From Desulfuromonas sp. KJ2020 (GTDB taxonomy: Bacteria > Desulfobacterota > Desulfuromonadia > Desulfuromonadales > SZUA-540), in the NCBI RefSeq assembly GCF_024197615.1, contig NZ_JAKUKE010000001.1, positions 769,029 through 833,028 of the forward strand: 64,000 nt of DNA. The letters are read 5' to 3'. The translations under genes were made by a program, and so were the position numbers. The notes under the pieces are model-generated. The model saw only the letters and a list, made by a program, of their open reading frames with translations, was not told where the DNA came from and made no database searches. Positions 31,875 to 43,913 of this stretch are shown piece by piece (the first letter of the stretch is position 1; every line of letters begins with the position of its first letter).

Positions 31875-32231
31875 TTATTTATTCTCATTTCCTTGGGTAA
31901 GGAAATTGAGTTCCGAGGAAACTTGAGCGTAAGTGAGAGTGGATGCGCCTCTTTTGCAAATAATAGAGATATCAGTAAAGTCAGGTAATTCGTAATAGTG
32001 TAGCCTGAAAAATTCCCTGATAAGGCGTTTAATGTGATTTCGCTGAACGGCGTTCCCTGTTTTGCGACTGGCCGTAATACCCAATCGTTTTTCAGGCCTG
32101 TCTTTACTGACCTTATAAATAACAAATGATTTGGTGCGATAAACCGATCCATTTTCCCGCACTAACATAAATTCCCACCTGTTTCGCAAGCGATAACCAG
32201 GTGGGAATTTATAGGAGCGGTTTAAGGACAC
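31875..32231 (-). CDS. rnpA: Ribonuclease P protein component
   Basis: Protein subunit of RNase P, which trims tRNA 5' ends, 118 residues from a GTG at 32231. The core shows [39 protein letters not shown] (RNR-type basic helix) and [10 protein letters not shown]. An in-frame GTG at 32279 would extend the protein 16 residues and overlap rpmH by 41 bases; the extension is not typical of the family, so I prefer 32231, which starts 7 bases after the rpmH stop. No strong ribosome-binding site marks either. Confidence 0.9.
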   Translation of the reverse strand: MSLNRSYKFPPGYRLRNRWEFMLVRENGSVYRTKSFVIYKVSKDRPEKRLGITASRKTGNAVQRNHIKRLIREFFRLHYYELPDFTDISIICKRGASTLTYAQVSSELNFLTQGNENK

Positions 32232-32238
32232 GAGTCGT

Positions 32239-32388
32239 TTATTTTTTAGGAATAGAAACGACCAGTTGTTTCCGTCCACGAGCGCGACGGCGTTTCAACA
32301 CCAGCCGGCCATTTTTGGTTTGCATACGCTGCCGAAAACCGTGCGTTCTTTTTCTACGAATTTTGCTAGGCTGATAAGTACGTTTCAT
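32239..32388 (-). CDS. rpmH: 50S ribosomal protein L34
   Basis: A 49-residue very basic ribosomal protein beginning [18 protein letters not shown] and ending VVSIPKK. An AAGGGAG lies about 10 bases upstream of the ATG at 32388. It is the first gene of the leftward rpmH-rnpA-yidD-yidC-mnmE-mnmG-rsmG-parA-parB run, diverging from dnaA. Confidence 0.97.
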   Translation of the reverse strand: MKRTYQPSKIRRKRTHGFRQRMQTKNGRLVLKRRRARGRKQLVVSIPKK

Positions 32389-32431
32389 ATCAGGTCAACT
32401 CCCTTTTTGAAATCATTTAAAACAAATCGCA

Positions 32432-32461
32432 TTTTTACCTTTAGAGACTACCGAATGTCAA
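32432..32461 (-). promoter_or_regulatory. Candidate sigma-70 promoter for rpmH
   Basis: On the minus strand an exact TTGACA (32461-32456) is followed after 18 bases by TAAAAA (32437-32432, 4/6), about 44 bases upstream of the rpmH start. Confidence 0.5.
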
Positions 32462-32613
32462 GAAAATTTTTAAAAACACACAAAGAAGCAGACTGGCATC
32501 ACATTCATGGGGCCTAAAAAAATCTTGCAAAGAATCAGCAGCTTTGGTACTTTCACTGGCAGGTTTAAAGGCTTCTGATTCCAAAAAGGTCTTTCCTGTT
32601 CAATGTTTTAGAA

Positions 32614-32645
32614 ATATTCACAGTTGTGGAAAACTCTGTTAATAT
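32614..32645 (+). promoter_or_regulatory. dnaA: Candidate dnaA promoter overlapping two DnaA boxes
   Basis: TTCACA (32617-32622, 5/6 to the -35 consensus) is followed by a 17-base spacer and TAATAT (32640-32645, 4/6). The -35 is the end of the box-like ATATTCACA (32614-32622, one mismatch to TTATTCACA). The spacer holds TGTGGAAAA (32625-32633), the complement of TTTTCCACA. DnaA binding here would block RNA polymerase, suggesting autorepression. Confidence 0.55.
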
Positions 32646-32694
32646 CCTCCCTCGCCATCCCTTTTTAAGTAACCAGCAAGTAAAGAATTAAGTC

Positions 32695-34056
32695 ATGAAT
32701 AAACTTTGGCGAGAAACACTGGGGCTATTGGAGCAACAACTTCCGCCCCAGCATTTCTCCACGTGGATAAAACCAATTCGCTTTATAAGCGTCGATAAGG
32801 ACCTGGTCAAACTCGAGGTTCCTAATCGTTTTATATTAGACTGGATCAACGAGCACTACCTTTTTTTAATTAAAAAACTATTGGAAGAGGTGGGCGCTAT
32901 TCCCTATCAGGTCAAAGTTAAAGTAGGAGCCAGTCCAAAAGAGGCAAAGGTTAATCAATTTAAAGAAACAAACAAAGAGCCTTTAAAACCAAATACAGAA
33001 ACCCTTTCCCACCAAAAGGATAATACCTGGAACGGGGCTATAAACCTCAATCCAAAATACACTTTTGAGGAATTTGTTTCGGGATCCTCCAACCAGTTTG
33101 CTTCAGCAGCTGCCATGGCTGTTGCCAACAACCCCGCTACGACATACAACCCTCTTTTTATTTACGGCGGCGTGGGCCTTGGAAAAACGCATCTTATAAA
33201 TGCAATAGGAAATAAAATTCTTACAGAGAATCCCTCAATGAAGGTCTGCTATTATACTTCTGAAAAATTCATGAACGAACTTATAAACTCGCTAAGATAT
33301 GCAAAAATGGATGAGTTTAGAAACAAGTTCAGAAGTATGGATGTACTTTTAATTGACGACGTTCAATTTATTGCCGGGAAAGAAAGAACACAGGAAGAAT
33401 TTTTTCATACATTCAATTCTTTATATGAATCACATAAGCAAATTGTTGTAACATCAGATAAATTTCCTAAAGAAATACCAGGTCTTGAAGAAAGACTAAG
33501 ATCTAGATTTGAATGGGGTCTAATAGCAGATATACAAGCTCCTGACGTAGAAACAAAACAGGCTATTTTAAAAATGAAGGCTGAACAAAACAGAATACAT
33601 CTACCAGAAGATGTTGCACTATTTTTATCTAATTCAATAAGTAGTAACGTCAGAGAGTTAGAAGGATATTTAGTGAGACTTGGTGCATATGCAAGTCTTA
33701 CAGCAACACCAGTTTCACTAACAATGGCCAAAGAAGTTTTAAAGGACATTCTGGTAGAAAAAAATAAAGAAATAACGGTCGAAGAAATACAAAAAATAGT
33801 AGCTGCATACTATAACTTAAAAATAATAGACCTTAAATCTTCTAAAAGATTAAAGACTTTAGTATTGCCAAGACAAATAGCAATGTATTTATCAAGACAA
33901 TTGACATCATGCTCTTTTCCAGATATAGGCGAAAAATTTGGGGGTAAGGATCATTCAACCATCATACATGCTATAAAAAAAATAGAAAAAGCCATGGATG
34001 ACGATATGCAACTAAGAGTAACAATATCTAATATAAAAAACAGTATAACAAATTAG
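32695..34056 (+). CDS. dnaA: Chromosomal replication initiator protein DnaA
   Basis: Origin-binding AAA+ ATPase, 453 residues. Domain I covers about 1-85, a linker follows, domain III has Walker A GGVGLGKTHL (about 157-166) and Walker B LLIDDVQF, and domain IV has the DNA-binding signature GGKDHSTIIHAI. The gene changes composition midway: a line near its start is about 52% G+C, while lines after about 33220 are 30-37%. It is divergent from rpmH and followed by the putative oriC. Confidence 0.98.
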   Translation: MNKLWRETLGLLEQQLPPQHFSTWIKPIRFISVDKDLVKLEVPNRFILDWINEHYLFLIKKLLEEVGAIPYQVKVKVGASPKEAKVNQFKETNKEPLKPNTETLSHQKDNTWNGAINLNPKYTFEEFVSGSSNQFASAAAMAVANNPATTYNPLFIYGGVGLGKTHLINAIGNKILTENPSMKVCYYTSEKFMNELINSLRYAKMDEFRNKFRSMDVLLIDDVQFIAGKERTQEEFFHTFNSLYESHKQIVVTSDKFPKEIPGLEERLRSRFEWGLIADIQAPDVETKQAILKMKAEQNRIHLPEDVALFLSNSISSNVRELEGYLVRLGAYASLTATPVSLTMAKEVLKDILVEKNKEITVEEIQKIVAAYYNLKIIDLKSSKRLKTLVLPRQIAMYLSRQLTSCSFPDIGEKFGGKDHSTIIHAIKKIEKAMDDDMQLRVTISNIKNSITN

Positions 34057-34059
34057 TTT

Positions 34060-34192
34060 TTAGGTTGTTAAAAACCTCAAAATAGCTTGTTAATAAAGCA
34101 TTTTTTATCCACAGGAAAAAAATCTGTGTAGGTTTATCAACAAAACAGTACTTTTTTCATATAAATTGTCAACATAGTTTTAAACAACCTAA
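34060..34192. repeat. Inverted repeat flanking the DnaA-box cluster
   Basis: TTAGGTTGTTAAAA (34060-34073) is matched in inverted orientation by TTTAAACAACCTAA (34179-34192), 13 of 14 positions. The arms bracket the exact DnaA box and most of the weaker ones. The function is unknown; the arms could be weak DnaA sites or sites for another origin-binding protein. Confidence 0.6.
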
Positions 34193-34241
34193 CTACTTAA
34201 AAAAAAAGATATTTTTAAAAAATTAAAGAAATTAACAACCC

Positions 34242-34288
34242 CTACTATTACTACTATGTTTTAAATAAAAACATAATAATAATAGTAG
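34242..34288. repeat. 21-bp inverted repeat carrying DnaA-trio motifs on both strands
   Basis: The left arm (34242-34262) and right arm (34268-34288) are complementary at 19 of 21 positions around a 5-base loop. The left arm gives TAG-TAG-TAA-TAG-TAG on the minus strand, and the right arm gives TAA-TAA-TAA-TAG-TAG on the plus strand (34274-34288). It lies directly ahead of the dnaN ribosome-binding site. Confidence 0.8.
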
Positions 34289-34309
34289 AATAAAACTCAG
34301 GAGCTAAAA

Positions 34310-35428
34310 ATGCATTTTACTATATCAAAAGATTGTTTTCTTCGAGGTTTAGGAAAAGTGCAAGGAATTGTTGAGAAAAGGAATACAATTCCAATTTTAT
34401 CAAATGTACTAATAGAAGCCAAAAATAATGAAGTAATTTTTACTGCAACGGACCTGGAAGTTGGAATTCAAACATCATATGAATCGAATGTTAAAGATCC
34501 TGGAAAAATAACAGTATCAGCAAAAAAGATTTATGAAATAGTAAAAGAATTACCTGACTATGAAATATCTTTTAAATCAAAGGATAATTCTTGGATAGAA
34601 ATAAAATGTAATAAATCCATATTTAATATAGTTGGACTCTCTTCAGATGAATTTCCTTATTTTCCAGAATTTGATAATATTAATTTTATTGATATTAATT
34701 CTGAAATAATAAAAGAAATGTTAGAAAAAACTTCCTTTTCAATATCAAATGATGAAACAAAATATAATCTAAACGGAATTTTCATAAAGAAAATAAATAT
34801 CGAGTCTATTATCAAACTCAGATTTGTTTCAACAGATGGTCACAGATTATCTTTAATACAAAAAAACATTGAAATGGGAGATTTTCCTGAACTGACTAAA
34901 GGAGTTATAATTCCCAAAAAAGGTATAATGGAATTAAAAAAATTATTAGATGATAGTGTAAATAAAATAAATGTCGGATTCATTGATAACAACGCTATAA
35001 TTAGACAAGGTAAAACGAATTTATTGATGAGATTGGTTGATGGAGAATTTCCTGATTATGATAGGGTAATACCTAAAGAAAATAATATAAATATAGAGAT
35101 TGATGTTGATAATTTTTTTCACGCTTTAAAAAGAATTAGCATTTTAGCAAGTGAAAAATCAAAAGGTGTAAAACTTTCGTTCAACGAAAATAATTTGATT
35201 ATATCGTCTTCTAATCCTGATTATGGCGATGCTAAGGAAGATATTGCTATTGTCTATAGTGGTCCAGATTTATCTATCGGATTTAATGCAAAATACTTGT
35301 TAGATATATTAGCGAGTTTTAGCGATAAAACCTTTAAATTATCAGTCAAGGATAATCTTTCTCCAGGATTGATTACACCAATTGATAATACTGATTACTT
35401 TGCCGTGGTCATGCCAATGCGTTTATAA
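34310..35428 (+). CDS. dnaN: DNA polymerase III sliding clamp (beta subunit)
   Basis: Ring-shaped processivity clamp, 372 residues in three repeated domains. It opens MHFTISKDCFLRGLGKVQGI with KRNTIPILSNVLIEA, has FVSTDGHRLSL in the second domain and ends PIDNTDYFAVVMPMRL, the conserved C-terminus. CAGGAG precedes the ATG. The gene is extremely AT-rich: the 60-base line at 34681 has 10 G/C. It uses Lys, Asn, Ile and AT-ending codons far more than genes at the window flanks. Confidence 0.97.
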   Translation: MHFTISKDCFLRGLGKVQGIVEKRNTIPILSNVLIEAKNNEVIFTATDLEVGIQTSYESNVKDPGKITVSAKKIYEIVKELPDYEISFKSKDNSWIEIKCNKSIFNIVGLSSDEFPYFPEFDNINFIDINSEIIKEMLEKTSFSISNDETKYNLNGIFIKKINIESIIKLRFVSTDGHRLSLIQKNIEMGDFPELTKGVIIPKKGIMELKKLLDDSVNKINVGFIDNNAIIRQGKTNLLMRLVDGEFPDYDRVIPKENNINIEIDVDNFFHALKRISILASEKSKGVKLSFNENNLIISSSNPDYGDAKEDIAIVYSGPDLSIGFNAKYLLDILASFSDKTFKLSVKDNLSPGLITPIDNTDYFAVVMPMRL

Positions 35429-35438
35429 TCAAACTAGT

Positions 35439-36506
35439 ATGATTTTAAAAAACATTGATATCCAAAATTTTCGTAATTTAATAAATATTAATATAAATTT
35501 TTCTGATAAATTTAATATTTTTTTTGGTGATAATGGCCAAGGTAAAACTAACATTATTGAGGCTATATATTTATTAGCCAATATGAAAAGCTTTAGATCT
35601 GGAAATAATTCAGATTTTATTAAATTTAATGAAAATAAAGCTTCTATAAGTTCTGATATAAGATTTTCGAAATATAATAGGAATTATAAACTTATTATAA
35701 ATAATGAAGGGAAAAGTTATTTTTTAGATAATAAAAAACCTACTTATTTGAACGAATATCTAGGAAGCCTAAAGGCTGTAGTTTTTAATCCAGAAGATTT
35801 AAATATAATTAAAGGATATCCACAGCAAAGAAGAGCTCTATTAGATAGAGCTATTTTTCTTTCTAATTCAAATTATTTGTCAAAAATTTTATATTTCAAT
35901 AAATGCTTGAAACAAAGGAATACAATTTTAAAAACTAATCCTAAATATATCGGAGCATATACTGATATTTATTTGAAATCTTCGTATGAGATTTATAAAA
36001 GTCGCATCGAATTTATAGAAAAAATAAGTCCATATTTTAAAAATATATATTCCTCCATTTCAAATAGTCGTGAAACACCAGATATTATTTATACAAATCG
36101 TGATCCAAAATTTCTTTTAGAAAAACTGACAGTAGATTTAGAAAAAAACAATTTTAGGGAAGTAGAATTAGGCCAGACAATTTACGGACCTCATAGAGAT
36201 GACCCTCTATTTTTATTAAATAAAAATTCCATTAAAAAATATGGATCCCAGGGACAACAAAAATCTTTTATTTTAGCATTTAAGGCTGCTCAAATATTAG
36301 AACTAAAAAATAGCATTGGAATCTCGCCTATATTAATTTTAGACGATATGACAAGTGAATTGGACAAAAGTAGACAGAGTTTTTTTTATGATTTTCTTTT
36401 AAATCAACATGGGCAGGTTTTTATTACAAGTACGGATAAATATTTGCTCAAAAGTAATCGACTATCATGTGAATTTTTCGAAGTCTTAAATGGCAGAATT
36501 AATTAG
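35439..36506 (+). CDS. recF: DNA replication and repair protein RecF
   Basis: SMC-like ATPase that helps load RecA at gaps, 355 residues from the ATG at 35439, 10 bases after dnaN. Earlier in-frame starts lie inside dnaN and are ignored. It has Walker A GDNGQGKTNIIEAIYLL (about 30), the signature YGSQGQQKSFILAFKAAQ and Walker B ILILDDMTSELD. It is the most AT-rich gene in the window: the 60-base line at 35461 holds only 6 G/C. Confidence 0.96.
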   Translation: MILKNIDIQNFRNLINININFSDKFNIFFGDNGQGKTNIIEAIYLLANMKSFRSGNNSDFIKFNENKASISSDIRFSKYNRNYKLIINNEGKSYFLDNKKPTYLNEYLGSLKAVVFNPEDLNIIKGYPQQRRALLDRAIFLSNSNYLSKILYFNKCLKQRNTILKTNPKYIGAYTDIYLKSSYEIYKSRIEFIEKISPYFKNIYSSISNSRETPDIIYTNRDPKFLLEKLTVDLEKNNFREVELGQTIYGPHRDDPLFLLNKNSIKKYGSQGQQKSFILAFKAAQILELKNSIGISPILILDDMTSELDKSRQSFFYDFLLNQHGQVFITSTDKYLLKSNRLSCEFFEVLNGRIN

Positions 36507-36510
36507 GTAA

Positions 36511-38910
<2,400 letters not shown>

Positions 38911-38943
38911 TCCTTGGTGCACTAGGGTCTTTCCGGAGGAAAA

Positions 38944-41448
38944 ATGTTATCTGAACAGAATAAAGTCACCATAAACATAGAAGATGAAATGCGTAAGTCC
39001 TATATGGACTACGCGATGAGCGTCATTATCGGCCGGGCGCTGCCCGATGTTCGCGATGGTCTAAAGCCCGTTCACAGGCGTGTTCTTTTCGCCATGAACG
39101 ACCTGGGTAATGACTACAACAAACCCTATAAGAAATCGGCTCGTGTGGTCGGGGATGTCATCGGTAAATATCACCCTCATGGGGATACGGCTGTTTATGA
39201 CACAATTGTCCGCCTCGCCCAGGATTTTTCCATGCGGCACCCGCTGGTCGACGGTCAGGGGAATTTCGGCTCAATCGATGGCGACTCGGCGGCCGCCATG
39301 CGCTACACCGAGATCCGCATGGACCGTCTGGCCCATGAACTCCTGGCGGATATCGATAAGGAAACGGTCGATTTTGGTCCTAACTACGATGATTCGCTGG
39401 TTGAGCCATTGGTTCTGCCAGCCAAGTTCCCCAATCTTCTGGTGAACGGCTCCGAGGGTATTGCGGTTGGCATGGCCACCAAAATTCCACCTCACAATCT
39501 GGGTGAAGTTATAGACGGCCTGGTAGCGATTATCGACGATCCCCGTCTCGATACGGATGACCTCATGCGTCATATTCCGGGTCCTGATTTTCCAACGGCC
39601 GGTTTTATTTTCGGGCTGGAGGGTATCCGTGAGGCCTATCGCACGGGGCGCGGCATTATCAAAATGCGCGCCAGGGCGCTGGTGGAAAAGGACAAGCGGA
39701 CGGGAAGAGAAGCGATCATCGTTACCGAAATCCCCTATCAGGTCAACAAGGCCAGACTGATCGAAAAAATCGCCGAATTGGTCAAGGATAAAAAACTGGA
39801 GGGGATTTCCGACCTGCGCGACGAGTCTGACCGCGATGGCATGCGCATCGTCATCGAGCTGAAGAAAGACGTGATTCCCACCATCATTCTGAATCAGCTC
39901 TACAAGATGACCGCCATGCAGTCTTCCTTTGGTATCATCATGCTGGCCATCGTCGGTGGCCAGCCCCGCATTCTGGCCTTGCGGGATGTTCTGGATTACT
40001 TCCTCGATCACCGCAAAGAGGTCGTCACCCGTCGTTGCATTTTTGAGCTCAAAAAAGCCGAGGCCAGAGCCCATATTTTGGAAGGTTTCAAGATCGCCCT
40101 CGATAATCTTGACGAGGTGATCGAGATCATCAAGACCTCGATGAATTCACCGGAAGCCAAAGAGAGGCTGATGGCACGGTTTGGTTTTTCGGATATCCAG
40201 GCCCAAGCCATCCTTGATATGCGCCTGCATCGCCTGACCGGCCTGGAGCGAGAAAAGATTCTGGAAGAGTACCGCAATATTCTGGCCCTGATCGCCCGAC
40301 TCAAAGAGATCCTGGCCAGTGAGGTGGAGATTTTCAAGATTATTCGGGAAGAACTTCTGGAACTCAAAGAGAAATTCGCCAACCCACGAAGAACCGAGAT
40401 TGTGCCGATGACCGGCGACCTCTCCCTGGAAGACCTGATCGTCGAAGAGGACATGGTTGTCACCGTCACCCACTCAGGCTATATCAAGCGAAATGCGGTT
40501 TCTCTCTACCGGGCTCAGCGCCGCGGGGGCAAGGGGAAAACCGGCATTAAACCAAAGGATGAGGATTTTGTCGAACGGCTGTTTATCGCCTCGACCCACT
40601 CCTATGTCCTGGTCTTTACCGATCAGGGGAAGGTGTACTGGCTCAAGGTCCATGAAATTCCGCAGGGCGGCAGAGCCTCTCGCGGCAAGGCGATCGTCAA
40701 CCTTTTGCAGCTTTCGCCGGAAGAGCAGGTGACGTCCATTCTGCCCGTCAAGGAATTTACCGAAGGCAAATACATCATCACCGCAACGCGGCACGGCATC
40801 GTGAAGAAAACGGACCTGATGTCCTACTCCAATCCGCGTTCGGGCGGCATTATCGCCTTGACCATCGATGAAGGGGACCGTCTGGTTTCGACCCGTCTGA
40901 CCGATGGGAGCATGGATATTCTTCTGGCCAGCCGTAACGGTAAAGCCATACGTTTCCCCGAGTCCGGCGTACGTTCCATGGGGCGCTCGGCTCGCGGTGT
41001 CCGTGGCATGATGCTCGAAGAGGACGATCATATCATCGGCATGGAGGTGGTGACGGACACAACTGCTTCTACTCTGGTGACCGTGACGGAAAATGGATAT
41101 GGGAAGAGGACCGATCTGGACGAATACCGTATTCAGAGCCGCGGCGGCAAAGGGATTATTACCATCAAAACGTCTCAGCGAAACGGGAAGGTGGTGGATA
41201 TTAAACTGGTGACGGATGATGTGGATCTTATGTTCATCACCGACCGAGGCAAGGTCCTGCGGACCAGTGTTGCCGCCCTGTCGGTGATTGGACGCAACAC
41301 GCAAGGGGTTCGTCTGATGGTACTTGAACCTGAAGAAAGGATCGTCGCTGTCGCCAAACTTGCGGAGAAGGACGAGGAAAATGGAGATACAGAAGCTGAA
41401 GAAGCAGCTTTTGAAGGAGGAGATCAGGAGGCAGAGGAGGAACTCTAG
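38944..41448 (+). CDS. gyrA: DNA gyrase subunit A
   Basis: DNA-cleaving subunit, 834 residues. The catalytic Tyr is in [11 protein letters not shown] (about Tyr121). The quinolone-region segment reads [13 protein letters not shown], with Thr at the position of E. coli Ser83 and Asp retained at the Asp87 position. The C-terminal pinwheel carries the GyrA box QRRGGKG (about 524), so it is a true gyrase rather than topoisomerase IV. An acidic tail ends the protein. CGGAGGAAAA precedes the ATG. Its last 68 bases overlap the next gene. Confidence 0.98.
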   Translation: MLSEQNKVTINIEDEMRKSYMDYAMSVIIGRALPDVRDGLKPVHRRVLFAMNDLGNDYNKPYKKSARVVGDVIGKYHPHGDTAVYDTIVRLAQDFSMRHPLVDGQGNFGSIDGDSAAAMRYTEIRMDRLAHELLADIDKETVDFGPNYDDSLVEPLVLPAKFPNLLVNGSEGIAVGMATKIPPHNLGEVIDGLVAIIDDPRLDTDDLMRHIPGPDFPTAGFIFGLEGIREAYRTGRGIIKMRARALVEKDKRTGREAIIVTEIPYQVNKARLIEKIAELVKDKKLEGISDLRDESDRDGMRIVIELKKDVIPTIILNQLYKMTAMQSSFGIIMLAIVGGQPRILALRDVLDYFLDHRKEVVTRRCIFELKKAEARAHILEGFKIALDNLDEVIEIIKTSMNSPEAKERLMARFGFSDIQAQAILDMRLHRLTGLEREKILEEYRNILALIARLKEILASEVEIFKIIREELLELKEKFANPRRTEIVPMTGDLSLEDLIVEEDMVVTVTHSGYIKRNAVSLYRAQRRGGKGKTGIKPKDEDFVERLFIASTHSYVLVFTDQGKVYWLKVHEIPQGGRASRGKAIVNLLQLSPEEQVTSILPVKEFTEGKYIITATRHGIVKKTDLMSYSNPRSGGIIALTIDEGDRLVSTRLTDGSMDILLASRNGKAIRFPESGVRSMGRSARGVRGMMLEEDDHIIGMEVVTDTTASTLVTVTENGYGKRTDLDEYRIQSRGGKGIITIKTSQRNGKVVDIKLVTDDVDLMFITDRGKVLRTSVAALSVIGRNTQGVRLMVLEPEERIVAVAKLAEKDEENGDTEAEEAAFEGGDQEAEEEL

Positions 41449-42259
41449 GTTCTCTCCTCGCCTGATCTCGGGTGTTTTTCTCTTCCTCACTCTTCTGATT
41501 GCCGCAGGCTGGTACTATGTCGGACTGGATGGCAGGCAGGAGCGGCTTTTTGATAAAGCTGAGGAATTTTTTCAGAGTGGCCAGTATGAAAAAGCGGTGC
41601 ATTCATTCCATCGCCTTTATGAAAAACACCCGGAAAACGAAAAGGCGGCGGAGGCCCTTTATCGGTCCGGGGATATCCTCAATCTTTATCTGAATAAATA
41701 CCATGAAGCGATACTGGCCTTTCTACTGGTAGCGCGGGACTACGATGACCAGACCTGGGCTCAAAAAGCCCAGTTTCAGGTGGCGGATATATACAAAAAC
41801 CGGCTCAGGGATTATCCGAAGGCCATCGTGGCCTACCAGAAACTACTCGATCGCGGCGTCGCGGATTCCGACCGTATCCAGTATGAAATAGGAGATGCCT
41901 ACTTTCGTCTCAACAATTATGAACAGGCTCGTATCGAGTTTGAAGGTCTTGTAAAAAGCTATCCGGAAAGTAATCTTGTTCCTGAGGTGAAGTACCGGAT
42001 AGCCTTGGCCCAGTCGCTGGAGGGGCAGCTTAAAAAGGCGGAAAAAACTTTCAGGGAGGTCATCGAAGCCTACCCGGGTGACCCTTTTGCGTTGGAAGCA
42101 CGTTTCGGTTTGGCGACCGTTCTCGAAGAACAGGAACGACTGCGTGAGTCGCTGATCGAGCTTCAGAAGCTAAAAGGCGTCTACCCCAAGGAAGATGCCC
42201 TCACGAAAAGAATCAATCAGGTCGAGGAGCGCATCCGCAAGAAGAAAAAAGCCATTTGA
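41381..42259 (+). CDS. Tetratricopeptide-repeat membrane protein
   Basis: A 292-residue protein. A basic, Lys/Arg/Glu-rich N-terminus (about 1-27) precedes one membrane helix ([21 protein letters not shown], about 28-48), followed by TPR-like repeats to about residue 280 (for example [20 protein letters not shown] and [17 protein letters not shown]). The ATG at 41381 follows GACGAGGAAA and lies inside gyrA, giving a 68-base overlap in another frame. The repeats face the periplasm if the positive-inside rule holds. It probably scaffolds protein contacts; the partner is unknown. Confidence 0.75.
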   Translation: MEIQKLKKQLLKEEIRRQRRNSRFSPRLISGVFLFLTLLIAAGWYYVGLDGRQERLFDKAEEFFQSGQYEKAVHSFHRLYEKHPENEKAAEALYRSGDILNLYLNKYHEAILAFLLVARDYDDQTWAQKAQFQVADIYKNRLRDYPKAIVAYQKLLDRGVADSDRIQYEIGDAYFRLNNYEQARIEFEGLVKSYPESNLVPEVKYRIALAQSLEGQLKKAEKTFREVIEAYPGDPFALEARFGLATVLEEQERLRESLIELQKLKGVYPKEDALTKRINQVEERIRKKKKAI

Positions 42260-42272
42260 ACGGGGAAAAACC

Positions 42273-43268
42273 ATGAAAATTGGAGTCATTGGAGCGGGAA
42301 GCTGGGGAACGACCCTGGCGAATCTCCTGGCCAAAAAAGGGTACGCCGTATCTCTCTGGGCTTACGAAAAAGATCTGGTAGAAAGGATGCAGAAAACGCG
42401 GATCAACGATCTGTACCTTCCCGACTTTTCCTTATCCTCGAATTTGAGTTTCTCCGCGGAGCTAGTCGAGGTATCCGCGGGCAAAGACCTTCTTCTGCTG
42501 GTGCCGCCATCGCAGGTCATGCGACGTGTCATGCAGGAGGCCGCCAAGGTTATTGATCCCGAAACCCTGATTGTATCGGCTTCCAAGGGAATCGAAAACG
42601 ACACACTCCAAATTATGTCGGAAGTATTGGCCGAGGTGCTTCCGGCGACCTCCAGAACGGCCTATCTTTCCGGCCCATCTTTTGCCAAGGAAGTCGCGGC
42701 GGAAATGCCGACCGCTGTCACCGTCGCCGCCGAAAATCCAGCCATCGCCAAAAAAGTGCAGGAAATTTTCAGTACGGACTATTTCAGGGTCTATACCAAC
42801 GCGGATGTCGTCGGGGTGGAACTGGGGGGGGCGCTGAAAAACGTCATGGCCTTGGCCGCCGGCGTTTCCGATGGTCTGGGGTTCGGTTACAATACCAGAG
42901 CCGCGTTGATCACGCGTGGGTTGGCTGAAATGAACCGGCTTGGCGCCGCCATGGGCGCCGATCCAGCTACCTTTGCCGGTCTGGCTGGCATGGGAGATCT
43001 CGTCCTGACCTGCACGGGGGATCTGTCGCGAAACCGCTCAGTGGGTTACGCCCTTGGCCAGGGTCGTACCCTTCAGGACATCCTGCAGGAGATGACCATG
43101 GTCGCCGAAGGGGTTAAAACGACCCTTTCAACCTATCAACTGGCCCAAAAGCTTCAGGTTGAAGCTCCCATAACCGAGCAGATGTACCTGATCCTGTATG
43201 AAAACAAGAACCCCAGACAGGCAGTCATCGACCTGATGCAGAGAGAACTCAAATCCGAAGCCTATTGA
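42273..43268 (+). CDS. gpsA: Glycerol-3-phosphate dehydrogenase [NAD(P)+]
   Basis: Makes sn-glycerol-3-phosphate for phospholipid synthesis, 331 residues. The N-terminal Rossmann motif is KIGVIGAGSWGTTLANLLA, with SASKGIE, LSGPSFAKEVA, the catalytic Lys region GGALKNVMALAAG and CTGDLSRNRSVG. The ATG at 42273 follows CGGGGAAAAACC; upstream in-frame starts lie inside the TPR gene. It lies 13 bases after the TPR gene stop. Confidence 0.96.
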   Translation: MKIGVIGAGSWGTTLANLLAKKGYAVSLWAYEKDLVERMQKTRINDLYLPDFSLSSNLSFSAELVEVSAGKDLLLLVPPSQVMRRVMQEAAKVIDPETLIVSASKGIENDTLQIMSEVLAEVLPATSRTAYLSGPSFAKEVAAEMPTAVTVAAENPAIAKKVQEIFSTDYFRVYTNADVVGVELGGALKNVMALAAGVSDGLGFGYNTRAALITRGLAEMNRLGAAMGADPATFAGLAGMGDLVLTCTGDLSRNRSVGYALGQGRTLQDILQEMTMVAEGVKTTLSTYQLAQKLQVEAPITEQMYLILYENKNPRQAVIDLMQRELKSEAY

Positions 43269-43284
43269 AGGGAAGGGATGACCG

Positions 43285-43854
43285 ATGAAAAGTCTTCTTG
43301 TAAGCCTGCTCACGCTGCTTCTCGCCGCCACAACGGGTGTGGCAGCGCCTCTGGTACTGATCGAGACAAATCGTGGTTCAATCAAGGTGGAACTCGCACC
43401 CGACCAGGCTCCGGCCACCGTGAAGAATTTTCTCGGCTACGTGGAAAGTGGGTTCTATAACGGAACCATTTTTCATCGGGTCATCCCCGGCTTCATGATT
43501 CAGGGGGGAGGCTTTGACGAGGGTCTAGAACAGAAGGTCACCAGGTCGCCCATTAAAAACGAAGCAGACAATGGTCTGTCGAACCTTCGGGGAACGATTG
43601 CCATGGCCAGAACCCAGGTCGTCGACAGTGCCACCAGTCAGTTTTTCATCAATCTCAAGGACAATGCCTTTCTGGATCATCGCGGTAAGATGCCGTCAAC
43701 CTATGGGTACGCCGTATTTGGCAAAGTGACGGAGGGGATGGAGGTGGTGGATGCGATCGCCGCCGAAAAGACCACGGCGACGGGGGCCAGGTTTCAGAAT
43801 CTCCCGGTAAAAACGGTGAAAATTCTGTCGATCAACAAGATATCCGCAGACTGA
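43285..43854 (+). CDS. Cyclophilin-type peptidyl-prolyl isomerase, exported
   Basis: Prolyl isomerase of the PpiA/B type, 189 residues. A signal peptide spans about 1-20 (cut after GVAA), so the protein is probably periplasmic. The cyclophilin core has [35 protein letters not shown] (catalytic Arg and Phe), [12 protein letters not shown] and [17 protein letters not shown]. It is 16 bases after gpsA and may be cotranscribed with it. Confidence 0.93.
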   Translation: MKSLLVSLLTLLLAATTGVAAPLVLIETNRGSIKVELAPDQAPATVKNFLGYVESGFYNGTIFHRVIPGFMIQGGGFDEGLEQKVTRSPIKNEADNGLSNLRGTIAMARTQVVDSATSQFFINLKDNAFLDHRGKMPSTYGYAVFGKVTEGMEVVDAIAAEKTTATGARFQNLPVKTVKILSINKISAD

Positions 43855-43913
43855 GAGCTTGATCCGGCCTTGCTCGTCCCGGTGTAGCTCAGGGAAATAG
43901 GCGCAGGAAGTCC

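Larger units (their letters stand above)
32389..32694. other. rpmH-dnaA divergent intergenic region
   Basis: This 306-base gap carries the leftward rpmH promoter and the rightward dnaA promoter, with two DnaA-box-like sequences (32614-32622 and 32625-32633). The middle (about 32465-32600) shows no gene, hairpin terminator or further box that I can support. Confidence 0.7.
34057..34309. other. oriC: Putative replication origin (oriC) between dnaA and dnaN
   Basis: A 253-base, very AT-rich gap. It contains an exact DnaA box TTATCCACA (34105-34113), box-like TTATCAACA (34134-34142) and TTGTCAACA (34166-34174), and reverse-strand box-like sequences at 34066-34074 and 34088-34096. A short C-run (34239-34242) leads into trio repeats CTA-CTA-TTA-CTA-CTA (34242-34256), the complement of DnaA-trios, next to AT-rich sequence. 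The order boxes, GC patch, trios, AT-rich DUE resembles the Bacillus subtilis dnaA-dnaN unwinding element. The dnaN ribosome-binding site lies at its right end. Confidence 0.75.
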
